The notes under the pieces are model-generated. The model saw only the letters and a program-made list of their open reading frames with translations, was not told the DNA's origin and did no database searches. A stretch of 64,000 nt of DNA, taken from NCBI RefSeq assembly GCF_900580865.1, contig NZ_UTBZ01000164.1, forward strand, positions 124,001 through 188,000. Direction: 5' to 3'. Shown piece by piece: positions 33,364-42,540 of the stretch. Position numbers and translations under genes: made by a program. Position 1 is the first letter of the stretch; the number at the start of each line of letters is the position of its first letter. The stretch is from Pseudomonas viridiflava. GTDB lineage: Bacteria; Pseudomonadota; Gammaproteobacteria; Pseudomonadales; Pseudomonadaceae.

Positions 33364-34122
33364 TCAGACGAAGGAATCGTCGTCATCAAAGAACGAAGAG
33401 TTGTCGTTGCCGTAGTCGGTGTCGGTGAAGCCGCCCTGCTCGTTGCCAGAGAAACCATTGTCCGCCACACGCTGATCATCGCCCCAGCCGCTGCTGCTCT
33501 GGTCGGCAACCTGCGCCGGTTCTTCCTTGATCACTTCAACGATTTCTTCCGGCTGCTGGTTGTGATGGAACAGACTGCTGATGCCCTGCGCGAGCATCAC
33601 GCCACCGGCCACACCAGCAGCGGTTTTCAAGGCGCCGCCAAGGAAGCTGCTGCCGGCTGCCGGAGCGGCTTGCTGAGCGTAATTAGGCGGCGGCGCGCCG
33701 AAGTTCGGTTGTGGCGCCGGGGCCGCATAATTCTGCTGCGGTGCCGGTTCGCGCCAGCCGCCCGTGGACGCCGGGGCGGCACTCTGGGTCGGCGCCGGAC
33801 GCGGGCCGCCACCAAAAATGCTCGACAGGAAACCGCCACCACCGCTCGCCGCCGGTGCGGCACTCTGCCCCTTGGCCGACTGCAACTCCGCCTGCAAACG
33901 CTGGACTTGCTGAGTCAGTTGCTTGTTCTGCTCGTCGAGGCTCTTGAGCGCAGCCTCTTGCACCAGAATCGCCTGGGTCATGAAATAACCTGCCGCTGGC
34001 TGGCGGGTCAGGTGTTCCTTGATCCGCGCCTCTGCCTGGGCATCGCGCGGGGCTGCCTCCGTTTCGGCCTGTTGCAGCCGGGAAAACAGTCCATCGATCA
34101 GGGTTTGCTCTTCGCTGTTCAT
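33364..34122 (-). CDS. DUF2076 domain protein
   Basis: The 252-residue protein has an N-terminal helical segment (EEQTLIDGLFSRLQQAE; coiled-coil near 55-85), a Pro/Ala/Gln-rich linker (about 85-155), a short hydrophobic Gly-rich stretch (GGALKTAAGVAGGVMLAQG) and an acidic tail ending in DDDDSFV. DUF2076 proteins are periplasmic ligand-binding-like in annotation, but no signal peptide is visible here. Function unknown. Confidence 0.85.
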   Translation of the reverse strand: MNSEEQTLIDGLFSRLQQAETEAAPRDAQAEARIKEHLTRQPAAGYFMTQAILVQEAALKSLDEQNKQLTQQVQRLQAELQSAKGQSAAPAASGGGGFLSSIFGGGPRPAPTQSAAPASTGGWREPAPQQNYAAPAPQPNFGAPPPNYAQQAAPAAGSSFLGGALKTAAGVAGGVMLAQGISSLFHHNQQPEEIVEVIKEEPAQVADQSSSGWGDDQRVADNGFSGNEQGGFTDTDYGNDNSSFFDDDDSFV

Positions 34123-34300
34123 GGCGACCTCGTAGATTGCCGGGGATCACATTGCCCTCGTCCACATTGGCCGAGGTGCTCTCCTGTAATGGAGACGGTG
34201 ACAAAACGTTTCAATGACCTTTACCGAATGTTTACGTTTGTGTCGCGCCAGCCATCATCGGTTAAAGTGAGCCACTGTTTTCCACCTGCGATACCGACTG

Positions 34301-34975
34301 ATGAATGCCCTCGAAGTACTGCGCGACTCTCTGTATTTTTTCAAACGCCATTTGGGCAGCATCGTGCAGTTGTGCCTGCCGCTGGTGATATTCGAAGCGT
34401 TCCTGCAACAAGTGGTCGATCACGCCAGCGGGCCGGAAAACATCTCGGCGATCAGTATCGTCGTCGGTCTGCTGGTGTATCCGCTGTACACCGCGGCGCT
34501 GATCCTCTTTCTCGATGCGCGCAGCCGTGGCGAGGCGCCGCGCAATCGTGACCTGCTGGCGATGGCCGCCACCCTGTGGCCGCGCTTCGCGTTGCTCACG
34601 GCGCTCAATACCCTGCTGATTCTGTTGGGCCTGTCGCTGTATTTCCTGCCGGGCCTGATGTTGATGGTGATGCTCGCGTTCGGCGAATACCTGCTGGTGC
34701 TGCGCGGCATGGGGCCGTTGCAGGCGATGAAAGAAAGCTTGCGCCTGACCCGTGGGCATTTCTGGCGAATCCTGCTGTGCATTCTCTGCGTGATGACGCC
34801 GCTGTGGTTGCTCAAAGGTGCGACGCTGGCGGTGTACCCCGAGCCGCAAAACCCGGTGATCGCCATACTGATCGACAGCGCTCACAGCTTCCTGCAACTG
34901 TTCACCAGCGTAGTGTTGTTCCGCCTGTTCATGCTGATCAGCGAATTGCCTGACAAACGTGACAGAGCGGTCTGA
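34301..34975 (+). CDS. YciC family membrane protein
   Basis: The 224-residue protein has about five hydrophobic segments and the family start LRDSLYFFKRHLGSIV, the MKESLRLTRGHFWRI motif and a C-terminal helix. It matches the YciC/BPSS1780-like UPF0259 group of inner-membrane proteins of unknown role. It is transcribed divergently from the DUF2076 gene. No ligand or catalytic residues are evident. Confidence 0.8.
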   Translation: MNALEVLRDSLYFFKRHLGSIVQLCLPLVIFEAFLQQVVDHASGPENISAISIVVGLLVYPLYTAALILFLDARSRGEAPRNRDLLAMAATLWPRFALLTALNTLLILLGLSLYFLPGLMLMVMLAFGEYLLVLRGMGPLQAMKESLRLTRGHFWRILLCILCVMTPLWLLKGATLAVYPEPQNPVIAILIDSAHSFLQLFTSVVLFRLFMLISELPDKRDRAV

Positions 34976-35050
34976 CAGCACTGCGCTTGGGCTTCGAGAC
35001 GGCCGTCAGGTATGCTCGGGGCCACTTTCTGTAACGCTATAAGCCGAGCC

Positions 35051-36130
35051 ATGACCCGTCTACTGCGCTACACCCTGTTTCTTTCTGTGCTCGCCCTCGT
35101 GCTGATTGGCGCGCTGATCTTCAGCCTGACCTGGCGCCCCGAGGCCCGGGAAACCCTGCCGGTCAGTTGCACGGGGACGCCACCGACACTGGTGCCGGGG
35201 CAGGCGCTGAAAGTCATGACCTGGAACGTGCAATTCCTCGCTGGCAAGCGTTACGTGTTCTGGAATGATCTGGCCCAAGGCAGCGATGAAGCGCCGACCC
35301 TGGAAGACATGGCCTTCAGCCTTGATGAAGTGGCACGGGTGATCCGCGATGAGCAGCCTGATGTGGTGCTGTTGCAGGAACTGGATGACGGCGCCAAGGC
35401 CAGCAACTACCAGGATCAACTGAAGTTACTGCAGGAACGCGTTGCCGACCTGCTTCCGTGCAGCGCCAGCGCGTTTGACTGGAAAGCCGAATTCGTCCCC
35501 GACGCACATGTTTTCGGCAGCGTCGGACGACAACTGGCGACCCTGAGCCGCTACCGCATCGAACACGCCGAGCGCCTGCAATTGCCGGTCGCCTCAGCCA
35601 ACTTCATCAGCCGTCAGTTCCAGCCAAAAGATGCGCTGCTCGCGACCAAACTGCCGCTGAGCGATGGTGGGCAACTGACCGTTTTCAATACCCATCTTGA
35701 GCGTGCCAGGCAACCAGATGACACTTTGCAGGCACAAGTGAGCGCCGTGGCCAAGGTGCTCGACAAGTACGAAAGTCAGGGCTTGCCATGGTTGATCGGT
35801 GGCGACTTCAATCTGCTACCGCTCGGCCAGTATCGCCGTTTGTCTGCCGAACAACGCACACCCTACTCCGCCGACAGCGAACTGCATCTGCTGTGGGACA
35901 AATACCCGATGATCCCGACCAATAACGAGGCCAGCGGTATCGACCGTGCGCAGTGGCTGACCCACTACCCCAATGATCCCGGCTTGAACGGCCCGGATCG
36001 CACGGTCGACTACCTGTTCTACAGCCCGAGGATCAAACGGGTGGAAGCGATGGTGCGCCAGGACGATACGTTGCGCATCTCCGATCACCTGCCGGTGATT
36101 GCGCGGTTCCTGCTCCCCGCCGCGCCTTAG
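35051..36130 (+). CDS. Membrane-anchored endonuclease/exonuclease/phosphatase family protein
   Basis: The 359-residue protein has an N-terminal helix (residues 8-28) that anchors it so that the catalytic domain faces the periplasm. EEP motifs follow: VMTWNVQFL, VVLLQELDDG, FNTHLER, GGDFNLLP and SDHLPVIA, giving the Asn/Glu/Asp/His metal site. It hydrolyses a phosphodiester or phosphomonoester; lipid and nucleic acid substrates are both possible. ATG 35051 chosen because the anchor starts there. Confidence 0.86.
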   Translation: MTRLLRYTLFLSVLALVLIGALIFSLTWRPEARETLPVSCTGTPPTLVPGQALKVMTWNVQFLAGKRYVFWNDLAQGSDEAPTLEDMAFSLDEVARVIRDEQPDVVLLQELDDGAKASNYQDQLKLLQERVADLLPCSASAFDWKAEFVPDAHVFGSVGRQLATLSRYRIEHAERLQLPVASANFISRQFQPKDALLATKLPLSDGGQLTVFNTHLERARQPDDTLQAQVSAVAKVLDKYESQGLPWLIGGDFNLLPLGQYRRLSAEQRTPYSADSELHLLWDKYPMIPTNNEASGIDRAQWLTHYPNDPGLNGPDRTVDYLFYSPRIKRVEAMVRQDDTLRISDHLPVIARFLLPAAP

Positions 36131-36157
36131 ATCACAACTTCGGCACACCACCGATCA

Positions 36158-36250
36158 CTGTGGGAGCGAGCCTGCTCGCGAAAGCGCTGTATCAGGCAAC
36201 GGATGCGTCGACTGAAACGACGCCTTCGCGAGCAGGCTCGCTCCCACAGT
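36158..36250. repeat. REP-like inverted repeat, family A
   Basis: Canonical arms in the same order as 12193, between the converging EEP and hrpB genes. The spacer is about 45 bases. Confidence 0.87.
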
Positions 36251-36317
36251 AAATTGATGTCGTAGCGTTATTCTGTGGCCGACTTCAATTTTGTAGGCGC
36301 TGCCGATCTCTTGCTCT

Positions 36318-38837
36318 TCAGGTTCCGCGCGGTTTAGCCCGTGCAGTCGCCTCGGCCACCAACGGATCATCCGGCCAGTAATGCTTCGGATAGCGCCCCT
36401 TCAAATCCTTCTTCACCTCGGCATAAGTGCTGCGCCAGAAGTTCGCCAGATCCTGCGTCACCTGCACCGGGCGCCGCGCTGGCGATAGCAGATGCAGTTT
36501 CACCACCTGTCGCCCACCGGCAATTCGCGGTGTATCCGCCAGCCCGAACAACTCCTGCAAGCGCACCGCGAGAATCGGTGGAAATTCGCTGTAGTCCAGA
36601 CGAATCGACGACCCCGACGGCACGCTCAGATGATGCGGCGCCAGCTCATCAAGCTTCTGCGGCAACGGCCACGGCAGCAGATTACGGACGATGCTCGACA
36701 GATCGAGATTGGCAAAATGGCTGAGCCGCGAAACCTTGCCCAGATACGGCATCAGCCAGTCTTCGAGGGTGTTCAGCAACGTTGCATCGCTGACATCCGG
36801 CCATTGACTGTCGTCCTGATTGTGCAATTCCAACTGACGCAACAGCGCCACCCGCGCCTGCCACTGACGCAGTTCCGGGGTCCACGGCAGCAGCTCCAGG
36901 CCTTTACGTCGCACCAGATTGACCAGCGCCTGACTGCGCGCGTTTTCGTCGAGACCGGTCAGCGGTTCACGGCTGAGAATCAGCTCGCCAACCTTGCGCT
37001 GACGCTCGGCACGCAGCACACCTTCGCGCTCGTCCCAGTCCAGTTGATCGACATTACGCACTTGCTCGGCGAGCACTGAATCGAACAGCGCCGGATCGAA
37101 ATCCGCCGCCAGATAAATCCGTTCCTCACGCTGGCCCTGACGACTGCCGAGGTCGGCAATGACGATCCACTGTTCTTTCATCAGGCTGTCGGCCTCAGCG
37201 AACAAGGCTGCGCGACCGTTGGCCAAACGATATTCGGCACCGCCGGCACGCCGCTGTTGCGCGACACGATCCGGATACGCCAGCGCCAGCAAGGCACCGA
37301 GCCAGCGCGGATGATCAGGATCGCTGACCGGTTCACTGGCCTTGCCGCGCAGGTAACCGCGATATTGCCGCGCCAGTTGCTTGGCGCGCTGCACACCGCC
37401 CTGCGCACCCCGAGCCGCACGTTCTTCCCCCGAGAGCAGTACCAGACGACTGTGCAGATCCGCCCCGGCGCCACGCAAGATATCGCGCTCGCCGAGCAAC
37501 GCGGCGACATCGCACGCCATGTTGGCCAAGCCCAACGCCTGACCCCGCAGCAGCAAATGACCGATGCGCGGATGCGCTGGCAACTCAGCCATGGCCTGAC
37601 CGTGCGTGGTCAGAGACTCGCCTTCCAGCGCGCCAAGTCGCTGTAACAGATCCTGCGCCTGTGCATAAGCCGCTGCTGGCGGAACATCCAGCCAGACCAG
37701 TTCGCCCGGCGTGACACCCCAGCGCCCCAGTTGCAGGGCGAGGCTGGCGAGATCCGCCGAAAGAATTTCCGCACTGCCATAAGCAGCGAGTTGTTCGTGC
37801 TGGTCCTGCGACCACAAGCGATAACAAACGCCCGGCTCGAGTCGCCCTGCCCGGCCCGCGCGCTGGGTGGCGCTGGCCTTGGAAATCCGCTGGGTATCGA
37901 GACGCGTCATGCCGCTGCCCGGATCGAAACGCGGCACCCGCGCCAGCCCGGCATCGATCACCACGCGCACGCCATTAATGGTCAGACTGGTTTCGACAAT
38001 GTTGGTCGCCAGCACCACTTTGCGCTGACCGGGCGGCGCTGGATCAATCGCCGCACGCTGCGCATTGAGGTCGAGTTCACCGTGCAACGGGCACAGCAAA
38101 ACGTCGCTGCGCTCACCAAGGGCATCGACCAGTTGTTGATGCACACGACGGATCTCCGCCTGCCCCGGCAGGAACACCAGCAGGCTGCCGGTTTCATCGT
38201 GCAGTGCTTCGAGCACGGTTTGCGTGACGCGTTGATCAATATATTCGCCGGGTTGAAACGGCCGCCCCCAACGCATCGTCACCGGATACATGCGGCCTTC
38301 GCTGCGCAGAATCGGCGCGTCATCGAGCAACCCGGCCAGACGTTCACCTTCGAGCGTGGCCGACATCAGCAAAATCTTCAGCGGCTGTTCAGCTCGAAAC
38401 AGCTCGCGACCGTTCAGACTGAGCGCCAATGCCAGATCGGCATCAAGACTGCGTTCGTGAAATTCGTCGAAGATCAGCAGGCCCACGCCTTCCAGTGCCG
38501 GGTCGTCCTGCAAGCGCCGGGTGAGAATGCCTTCGGTGACCACTTCGATGCGCGTATTGGGGCCGACCTTGCTGTCGAGGCGGATGCGATAACCGACGGT
38601 TTCACCGACCTTCTCGCCCAGCTCACTAGCCAGACGTTCCGCCGCTGCACGCGCGGCGAGACGGCGCGGTTCGAGCATCAGAATGGTCTGCCCGGCCAGC
38701 CACGCTTCATTAAGCAAGGCCAACGGCACGCGGGTGGTTTTACCGGCGCCGGGCGGTGCTTCGAGCACGGCTTCGTGGCGCGTCGCCAAGGCTTCACGCA
38801 GGGCGGGTAAAACTTCATCGATTGGCAAAGAATTCAT
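36318..38837 (-). CDS. hrpB: ATP-dependent helicase HrpB
   Basis: The 839-residue DEAH-type helicase has Walker A EAPPGAGKTTRVPLALL near 40-50, the DEFH box in LLIFDEFHERSLDADLAL, SATLEGERLAG, helicase C-terminal NIVETSLTINGVRVVIDAG and QRAGRAGRLEPGVCYRL, and a C-terminal HrpB domain. The molecular role of HrpB in bacteria is not settled. I chose the ATG at 38837 (CTGGGGAG before it), over an upstream GTG that lies inside the repeat element at 38849. Confidence 0.93.
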   Translation of the reverse strand: MNSLPIDEVLPALREALATRHEAVLEAPPGAGKTTRVPLALLNEAWLAGQTILMLEPRRLAARAAAERLASELGEKVGETVGYRIRLDSKVGPNTRIEVVTEGILTRRLQDDPALEGVGLLIFDEFHERSLDADLALALSLNGRELFRAEQPLKILLMSATLEGERLAGLLDDAPILRSEGRMYPVTMRWGRPFQPGEYIDQRVTQTVLEALHDETGSLLVFLPGQAEIRRVHQQLVDALGERSDVLLCPLHGELDLNAQRAAIDPAPPGQRKVVLATNIVETSLTINGVRVVIDAGLARVPRFDPGSGMTRLDTQRISKASATQRAGRAGRLEPGVCYRLWSQDQHEQLAAYGSAEILSADLASLALQLGRWGVTPGELVWLDVPPAAAYAQAQDLLQRLGALEGESLTTHGQAMAELPAHPRIGHLLLRGQALGLANMACDVAALLGERDILRGAGADLHSRLVLLSGEERAARGAQGGVQRAKQLARQYRGYLRGKASEPVSDPDHPRWLGALLALAYPDRVAQQRRAGGAEYRLANGRAALFAEADSLMKEQWIVIADLGSRQGQREERIYLAADFDPALFDSVLAEQVRNVDQLDWDEREGVLRAERQRKVGELILSREPLTGLDENARSQALVNLVRRKGLELLPWTPELRQWQARVALLRQLELHNQDDSQWPDVSDATLLNTLEDWLMPYLGKVSRLSHFANLDLSSIVRNLLPWPLPQKLDELAPHHLSVPSGSSIRLDYSEFPPILAVRLQELFGLADTPRIAGGRQVVKLHLLSPARRPVQVTQDLANFWRSTYAEVKKDLKGRYPKHYWPDDPLVAEATARAKPRGT

Positions 38838-38848
38838 GCTGGCTCCCC

Positions 38849-39105
38849 AGGGCGTGCCCACAGTAAATTGCGAGTCGCGTTAAAGCTGTGAGCGTGCCAG
38901 GCAAGGCGCGGGACGCAGGTAAGGGTCGTTTCCTTGCCAAGTCCCGCAACGCCGCATGGCGCGCTCACAGCTTTAGCCCGGAGGGCCGAACCCCGATAGG
39001 ATTCATTAGCCTTCACGCGGTGTCGATCTGGAGAAAACAACTTCAATCCTCAACGTATTTCGGTAGGGGGTGAGACGAGGCCGCAATTTACTGTGGGCAC
39101 GCCCT
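38849..39105. mobile_element. MITE-like element with perfect 24-bp terminal inverted repeats
   Basis: The left end AGGGCGTGCCCACAGTAAAT plus TGCG (38849-38872) is exactly complementary to the right end 39082-39105. Inside, 38882-38899 pairs with 38957-38974 (17 of 18 bases). The element is 257 bp, has no open frame worth calling, and no clear target-site duplication. It lies in the gap 38838-39202 and ends 11 bases before the hrpB ATG, so any hrpB transcript from beyond must pass through it. The remaining 39106-39202 holds the lipoprotein gene's upstream region. Confidence 0.75.
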
Positions 39106-39202
39106 GCCAGGCGCGAGTATAACGGCGAACTGCCAGGCGTTCGTCAGGGTCTTAACTTCACACGACGACGCTTCGTTAACAGATGACTCAGGAGATTTTT
39201 CC

Positions 39203-39622
39203 ATGCGCTTACCTTTTCGCCTGATCGGCGGTGTACTGGTCGCCACCCTGCTCACGCAAATCACCGCGTGCGGTTCGATTTTCTACCCGGACCGGCGCGG
39301 TCAGATCGACGGCAAGATCGACCCGGCGATTGCCGTGCTCGACGCCGTGGGCCTGCTGTTCTACGTCATTCCCGGGCTGATCGCGTTTGCCGTCGACTTC
39401 GCCACCGGTGCGATCTATTTCGAACCGGGACACACCGCGCAGATCGATCCGGCCAAGCTCAAGCAAGCCATCGGCCCGGATGGTCAGGTCGATAATCACA
39501 AGCTGCAGGCTATTCTCGAAAGTGAACTTGGGCGGGACTTTCCTCTGGACGATCCACGCCTGATTCAACACAAGGGCAGCACTCAACAACTGGCGATGTT
39601 CGGCCTGCAACCCGCCGCCTGA
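39203..39622 (+). CDS. Lipoprotein of unknown function
   Basis: The 139-residue precursor has a lipobox ITAC with lipidated Cys23 after a short hydrophobic signal. The mature part has hydrophobic stretches (DAVGLLFYVIPGLIAFAVDFATGAIYF), with an apparently small membrane-inserted or surface-exposed domain. Family resemblance to YceK/DUF1375-like lipoproteins is weak. It is followed after 12 bases by the CDF transporter gene, suggesting an operon. Confidence 0.72.
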   Translation: MRLPFRLIGGVLVATLLTQITACGSIFYPDRRGQIDGKIDPAIAVLDAVGLLFYVIPGLIAFAVDFATGAIYFEPGHTAQIDPAKLKQAIGPDGQVDNHKLQAILESELGRDFPLDDPRLIQHKGSTQQLAMFGLQPAA

Positions 39623-39634
39623 AAAGGACGTTAA

Positions 39635-40543
39635 ATGACATCCAGCCCCGAACACGCTCGCCTGCTACGGCTGGCGACCCGCGCCTCGGTGGCGGTCGCT
39701 TGCACGTTGATCGTCGCCAAAGCCATCGCCTGGTGGCTCAGCGGTTCGGTGAGCATGCTCGCCGGCCTCACCGACTCGGCGCTGGATGGCGTCACTTCGA
39801 TGCTCAATTTGCTGGCGGTGCATTACGCGTTGCGCCCGGCGGATGACGATCACCGTTATGGCCACGGCAAAGCGGAATCCTTGGCCGGTATGGCGCAAGC
39901 CTTGTTCATCGGTGGCAGTGCGGTGTTGATCGCTCTTCAGGCTTATGAGCGACTGCACGATCCACAACCGCTTGGTGCGCCATGGCTGAGCATCGGTGTG
40001 ATTGTGTTTTCGCTGCTGCTGACGGCGGCGTTGCTGGTGTTGCAGCATCGGGTGATCAAACAGACCGGCTCCAACGCCGTGCGCGCGGACTCGCTGCACT
40101 ATCGCTCGGACATGCTGCTCAACGGCAGCATTCTGATTGCGCTGATTTTTGCCGGGTTTGGTTTTGAGCAACTGGATGCGTGGTTCGGTCTGGGGATTGC
40201 TGCGTACATTTTGTGGAGCGCGATCCAGATCGCCCGGGAAAGTTTTTCGGTGTTGATGGATGAAGAGCTGCCGACGGACGTCAGCCAGCACATGCTCGAA
40301 CTGGCCTGTAGTGTGCCGGGCGTGTTGGGTGCGCATGACTTGCGCACGCGAATTTCCGGCAACCACTGGTTCGTGCAGTTGCACCTGGAATTGCCAGGAG
40401 AATTGACCTTGTCAGTGGCCCACGGCATCAGCGATCAAGCCGCCGATGCCATTCACAAGGCCTACCCGCGAGCCGAAGTGCTGGTGCACGCCGACCCGCA
40501 GGAAGTGGTCAAGTCAGAGCGGGCGCAAACCCGGCTTCAGTAA
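39635..40543 (+). CDS. Cation diffusion facilitator (FieF-like) metal exporter
   Basis: The 302-residue protein has six transmembrane helices and a C-terminal cytoplasmic domain. Site-A residues are Asp47 and Asp51 in TDSALDG, and the His/Asp pair in DSLHYRSDML, as in FieF. The C-terminal domain (SVPGVLGAHDLRTRISGNHWFVQLHLELPG) has the conserved metal-binding dimer motif region. It exports Zn2+, Fe2+ or Cd2+ by proton antiport. It ends 7 bp inside the converging DUF6515 gene. Confidence 0.87.
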   Translation: MTSSPEHARLLRLATRASVAVACTLIVAKAIAWWLSGSVSMLAGLTDSALDGVTSMLNLLAVHYALRPADDDHRYGHGKAESLAGMAQALFIGGSAVLIALQAYERLHDPQPLGAPWLSIGVIVFSLLLTAALLVLQHRVIKQTGSNAVRADSLHYRSDMLLNGSILIALIFAGFGFEQLDAWFGLGIAAYILWSAIQIARESFSVLMDEELPTDVSQHMLELACSVPGVLGAHDLRTRISGNHWFVQLHLELPGELTLSVAHGISDQAADAIHKAYPRAEVLVHADPQEVVKSERAQTRLQ

Positions 40544-41601
40544 CTGACCTGATAACCGCGACTGCTCAGGCAATTGCCCTGCGCCTGACGGTACGCCTGC
40601 ACCACTTCGGGCGCAGGTTGATACGTCGCGGTGCGCGGATCGAAACCGCTTTGCTGCACGGCGTACTGATAGCACTGGTAACCGTCCTGCTGCACCTGCT
40701 CCGGCGACTGGCCGTTGGCCGGATACGCTTCGACGTCATAGCCTTGGGATTGCGGCTGCGGCTGTTGCTGCGCCGGCGGCTCGACCACGATGTAATCCTG
40801 CGTCGCTTCCTGATAGGCATAGTAGGAACCGGCGGCGAGGAACAGCAGCGAACCACCGATCCACACCTCACGGGCGTAATCCGGCAAATACTGGATGCGA
40901 ATCCCGCGCGGCGGCTGCACGACGATGTAGCGCGGGCCTTGCGGGCGATACCAGTAGCCGCCGGAAAAGAAGTAATCCTGACCACGATACGGCACGCGGT
41001 AATCGCGATCCGGGAAACGGTCGATCACATGCCCCGGCCGATACTGCGGGCCTGGACCCCAGCCATTGCCATGGCCGTCCGGGCGCCCCGGCCAGCGATT
41101 GTCGTTGGGCCGGTTGCCGGTCTGCCATTGCTGGTTGTGGTAACCGTTCTGCGGACGCTCGTCGCGGTAGTAGCCCTGACGTGGTTCCTGGGTCTGGCGC
41201 ACGGTGTCGGGCCGTGGCTGGATGGGTAGGCTGTTGGCCGGCAGTTGTGGCGGTGGTGGCGGCTGACGTACCGGGTTGGGGTTATACGCTGGACGGTTCT
41301 GGTCGCGATTCTGCCACTGACCATTGTTGTTGCCGTTGTGCTCGAACTGGCGGCTGTTGTCGCCACGGATGATCTCGTTGTTCTGCGGACGCGGTTGATT
41401 CTGTTGCGGCTGATTCTGCGATGGATTGTTCTGCGGGCGCGGCTGATTGTTGCCGCCATGGCCCTGATTGTTGCCCTGATGATCCTGGCCGTGGCCTCCG
41501 CCATCCGGGCCGCGATTCTGTGGCTCATCGGCGAGCGTTTGCACACTGACACTTACACACAGCAAACCAACACTGGCCAGACGCCAAATGCGCGAATTCA
41601 T
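40537..41601 (-). CDS. Secreted DUF6515-type low-complexity protein
   Basis: The 354-residue precursor has a signal peptide (MNSRIWRLASVGLLCVSVSV, cleavage near residue 25). It is followed by about 170 residues of Asn/Gln/Pro/Gly/Arg-rich low complexity and a folded C-terminal part containing YRGQDYFFSGGYWYRPQGPRY, a hydrophobic helix GGSLLFLAAGSYYA and a Cys-containing tail. The last part matches DUF6515 in my recall. Function unknown; the disordered N-terminal region resembles adhesive or prion-like segments. I chose ATG 41601 for the signal peptide. Confidence 0.72.
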   Translation of the reverse strand: MNSRIWRLASVGLLCVSVSVQTLADEPQNRGPDGGGHGQDHQGNNQGHGGNNQPRPQNNPSQNQPQQNQPRPQNNEIIRGDNSRQFEHNGNNNGQWQNRDQNRPAYNPNPVRQPPPPPQLPANSLPIQPRPDTVRQTQEPRQGYYRDERPQNGYHNQQWQTGNRPNDNRWPGRPDGHGNGWGPGPQYRPGHVIDRFPDRDYRVPYRGQDYFFSGGYWYRPQGPRYIVVQPPRGIRIQYLPDYAREVWIGGSLLFLAAGSYYAYQEATQDYIVVEPPAQQQPQPQSQGYDVEAYPANGQSPEQVQQDGYQCYQYAVQQSGFDPRTATYQPAPEVVQAYRQAQGNCLSSRGYQVSY

Positions 41602-41740
41602 GCTTTTTCTCACTGCGGGGCCTGTAAATGTAAGAGGACTTGTAGCTAAGACCGGGATTACACACACCGGGTTCTGCAACAGGTTATCAGTCGCGCAACT
41701 TATTTACTGAGCGTCCGGCATGAAATCGCAGGCAAGAAAA

Positions 41741-41765
41741 AAGGGAGACCCGTCGGCCTCCCTTT
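41741..41765 (-). terminator. Minus-strand rho-independent terminator
   Basis: On the minus strand AAAGGGAG and CTCCCTTTTTT form a stem with a 9-base loop and a run of T. It lies in the 450-base gap 41602-42051, downstream of a minus-strand stretch with no annotated gene, which implies a short transcript from about 42000 to 41741. Confidence 0.65.
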
Positions 41766-41808
41766 AGAGAACTTCGTCCTGGCTCGACGCTTTTGACGTC
41801 GGCTCACC

Positions 41809-41997
41809 TCACGCCGTCTTCTGGACAGTGTGCAGCTCGGGGGCCGGCACAACCCCGGTGGGGGTGGCGGCCGCGGCAGGCCGGATAGGGCGGGCCGCGT
41901 GGACTGTGTTACCGAGCAGTGATTCTGGTGTTAAGAATAGGCCTGCGGCCGCGACAGAGGATTGCGAAGATTGCTGAAATAAACACCACTTGCGCAA
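41809..41997 (-). CDS. Possible small ORF on the short minus-strand transcript (uncertain)
   Basis: The 62-residue frame starts at a TTG and ends at a stop 44 bases before the terminator at 41741. The composition is Ala/Pro-rich with no recognisable domain and no clear ribosome site, so the transcript could equally be a small RNA or an attenuator-type leader. I report it only because a terminator implies something is transcribed here. Confidence 0.25.
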   Translation of the reverse strand: MRKWCLFQQSSQSSVAAAGLFLTPESLLGNTVHAARPIRPAAAATPTGVVPAPELHTVQKTA

Positions 41998-42051
41998 TTT
42001 TTAACCCTGGATAGATAATCCGCCGCAATAGTTACAACCAAGGACAGATTG

Positions 42052-42531
42052 ATGAGCAAACTCGACCGTTACGACCTGAGCATTTTGGCGGAATTGCAGC
42101 GCGACGCCCGCATCTCCAACCAGGAATTGGCCGAGCGCATCGGTCTGTCGCCCTCCCCTTGCTCGCGCCGGGTCAAGCAGCTGGAAGACGACGGATATAT
42201 TTCGCGTCAGGTGGCGTTGCTCGATCGCAAGATGCTTGGGTTGAGCCTGACGGCTTATGTGCTGATCGGCATGGATCGGCATACGCCGGAGCGTTTCGAG
42301 AACTTCGAAGCGGCGATTCGTACGTTGCCGCAGGTGCTGGAGTGCAGTCTGGTGACGGGGGTGGATGCGGATTACCAGTTGAAAGTGGTGGTGCCGGATA
42401 TGGATCACTATCAGAAGCTGTTGCTGGGGCATTTGACGCGGATTGAAGGGGTGACGAGTGTGCGGTCGAGTTTTGTGCTGAATCAGGTGCTCAATAGCAC
42501 TGAACTGCCCTTGACCCACCTGCGCAACTGA
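42052..42531 (+). CDS. Lrp/AsnC family transcriptional regulator
   Basis: The 159-residue protein has an N-terminal helix-turn-helix (LDRYDLSILAELQRDARISNQELAERIGLSPSPCSRRV) and a RAM domain with VTGVDADYQLKVVVPDMDHYQKLL. AAGGA lies 7 bases before ATG 42052. It differs from the Lrp protein at 28591 in the DNA-recognition helix. Target unknown; the adjacent terminated transcript at 41741-42000 reads away from it. Confidence 0.87.
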   Translation: MSKLDRYDLSILAELQRDARISNQELAERIGLSPSPCSRRVKQLEDDGYISRQVALLDRKMLGLSLTAYVLIGMDRHTPERFENFEAAIRTLPQVLECSLVTGVDADYQLKVVVPDMDHYQKLLLGHLTRIEGVTSVRSSFVLNQVLNSTELPLTHLRN

Positions 42532-42540
42532 TCAAAGGCA

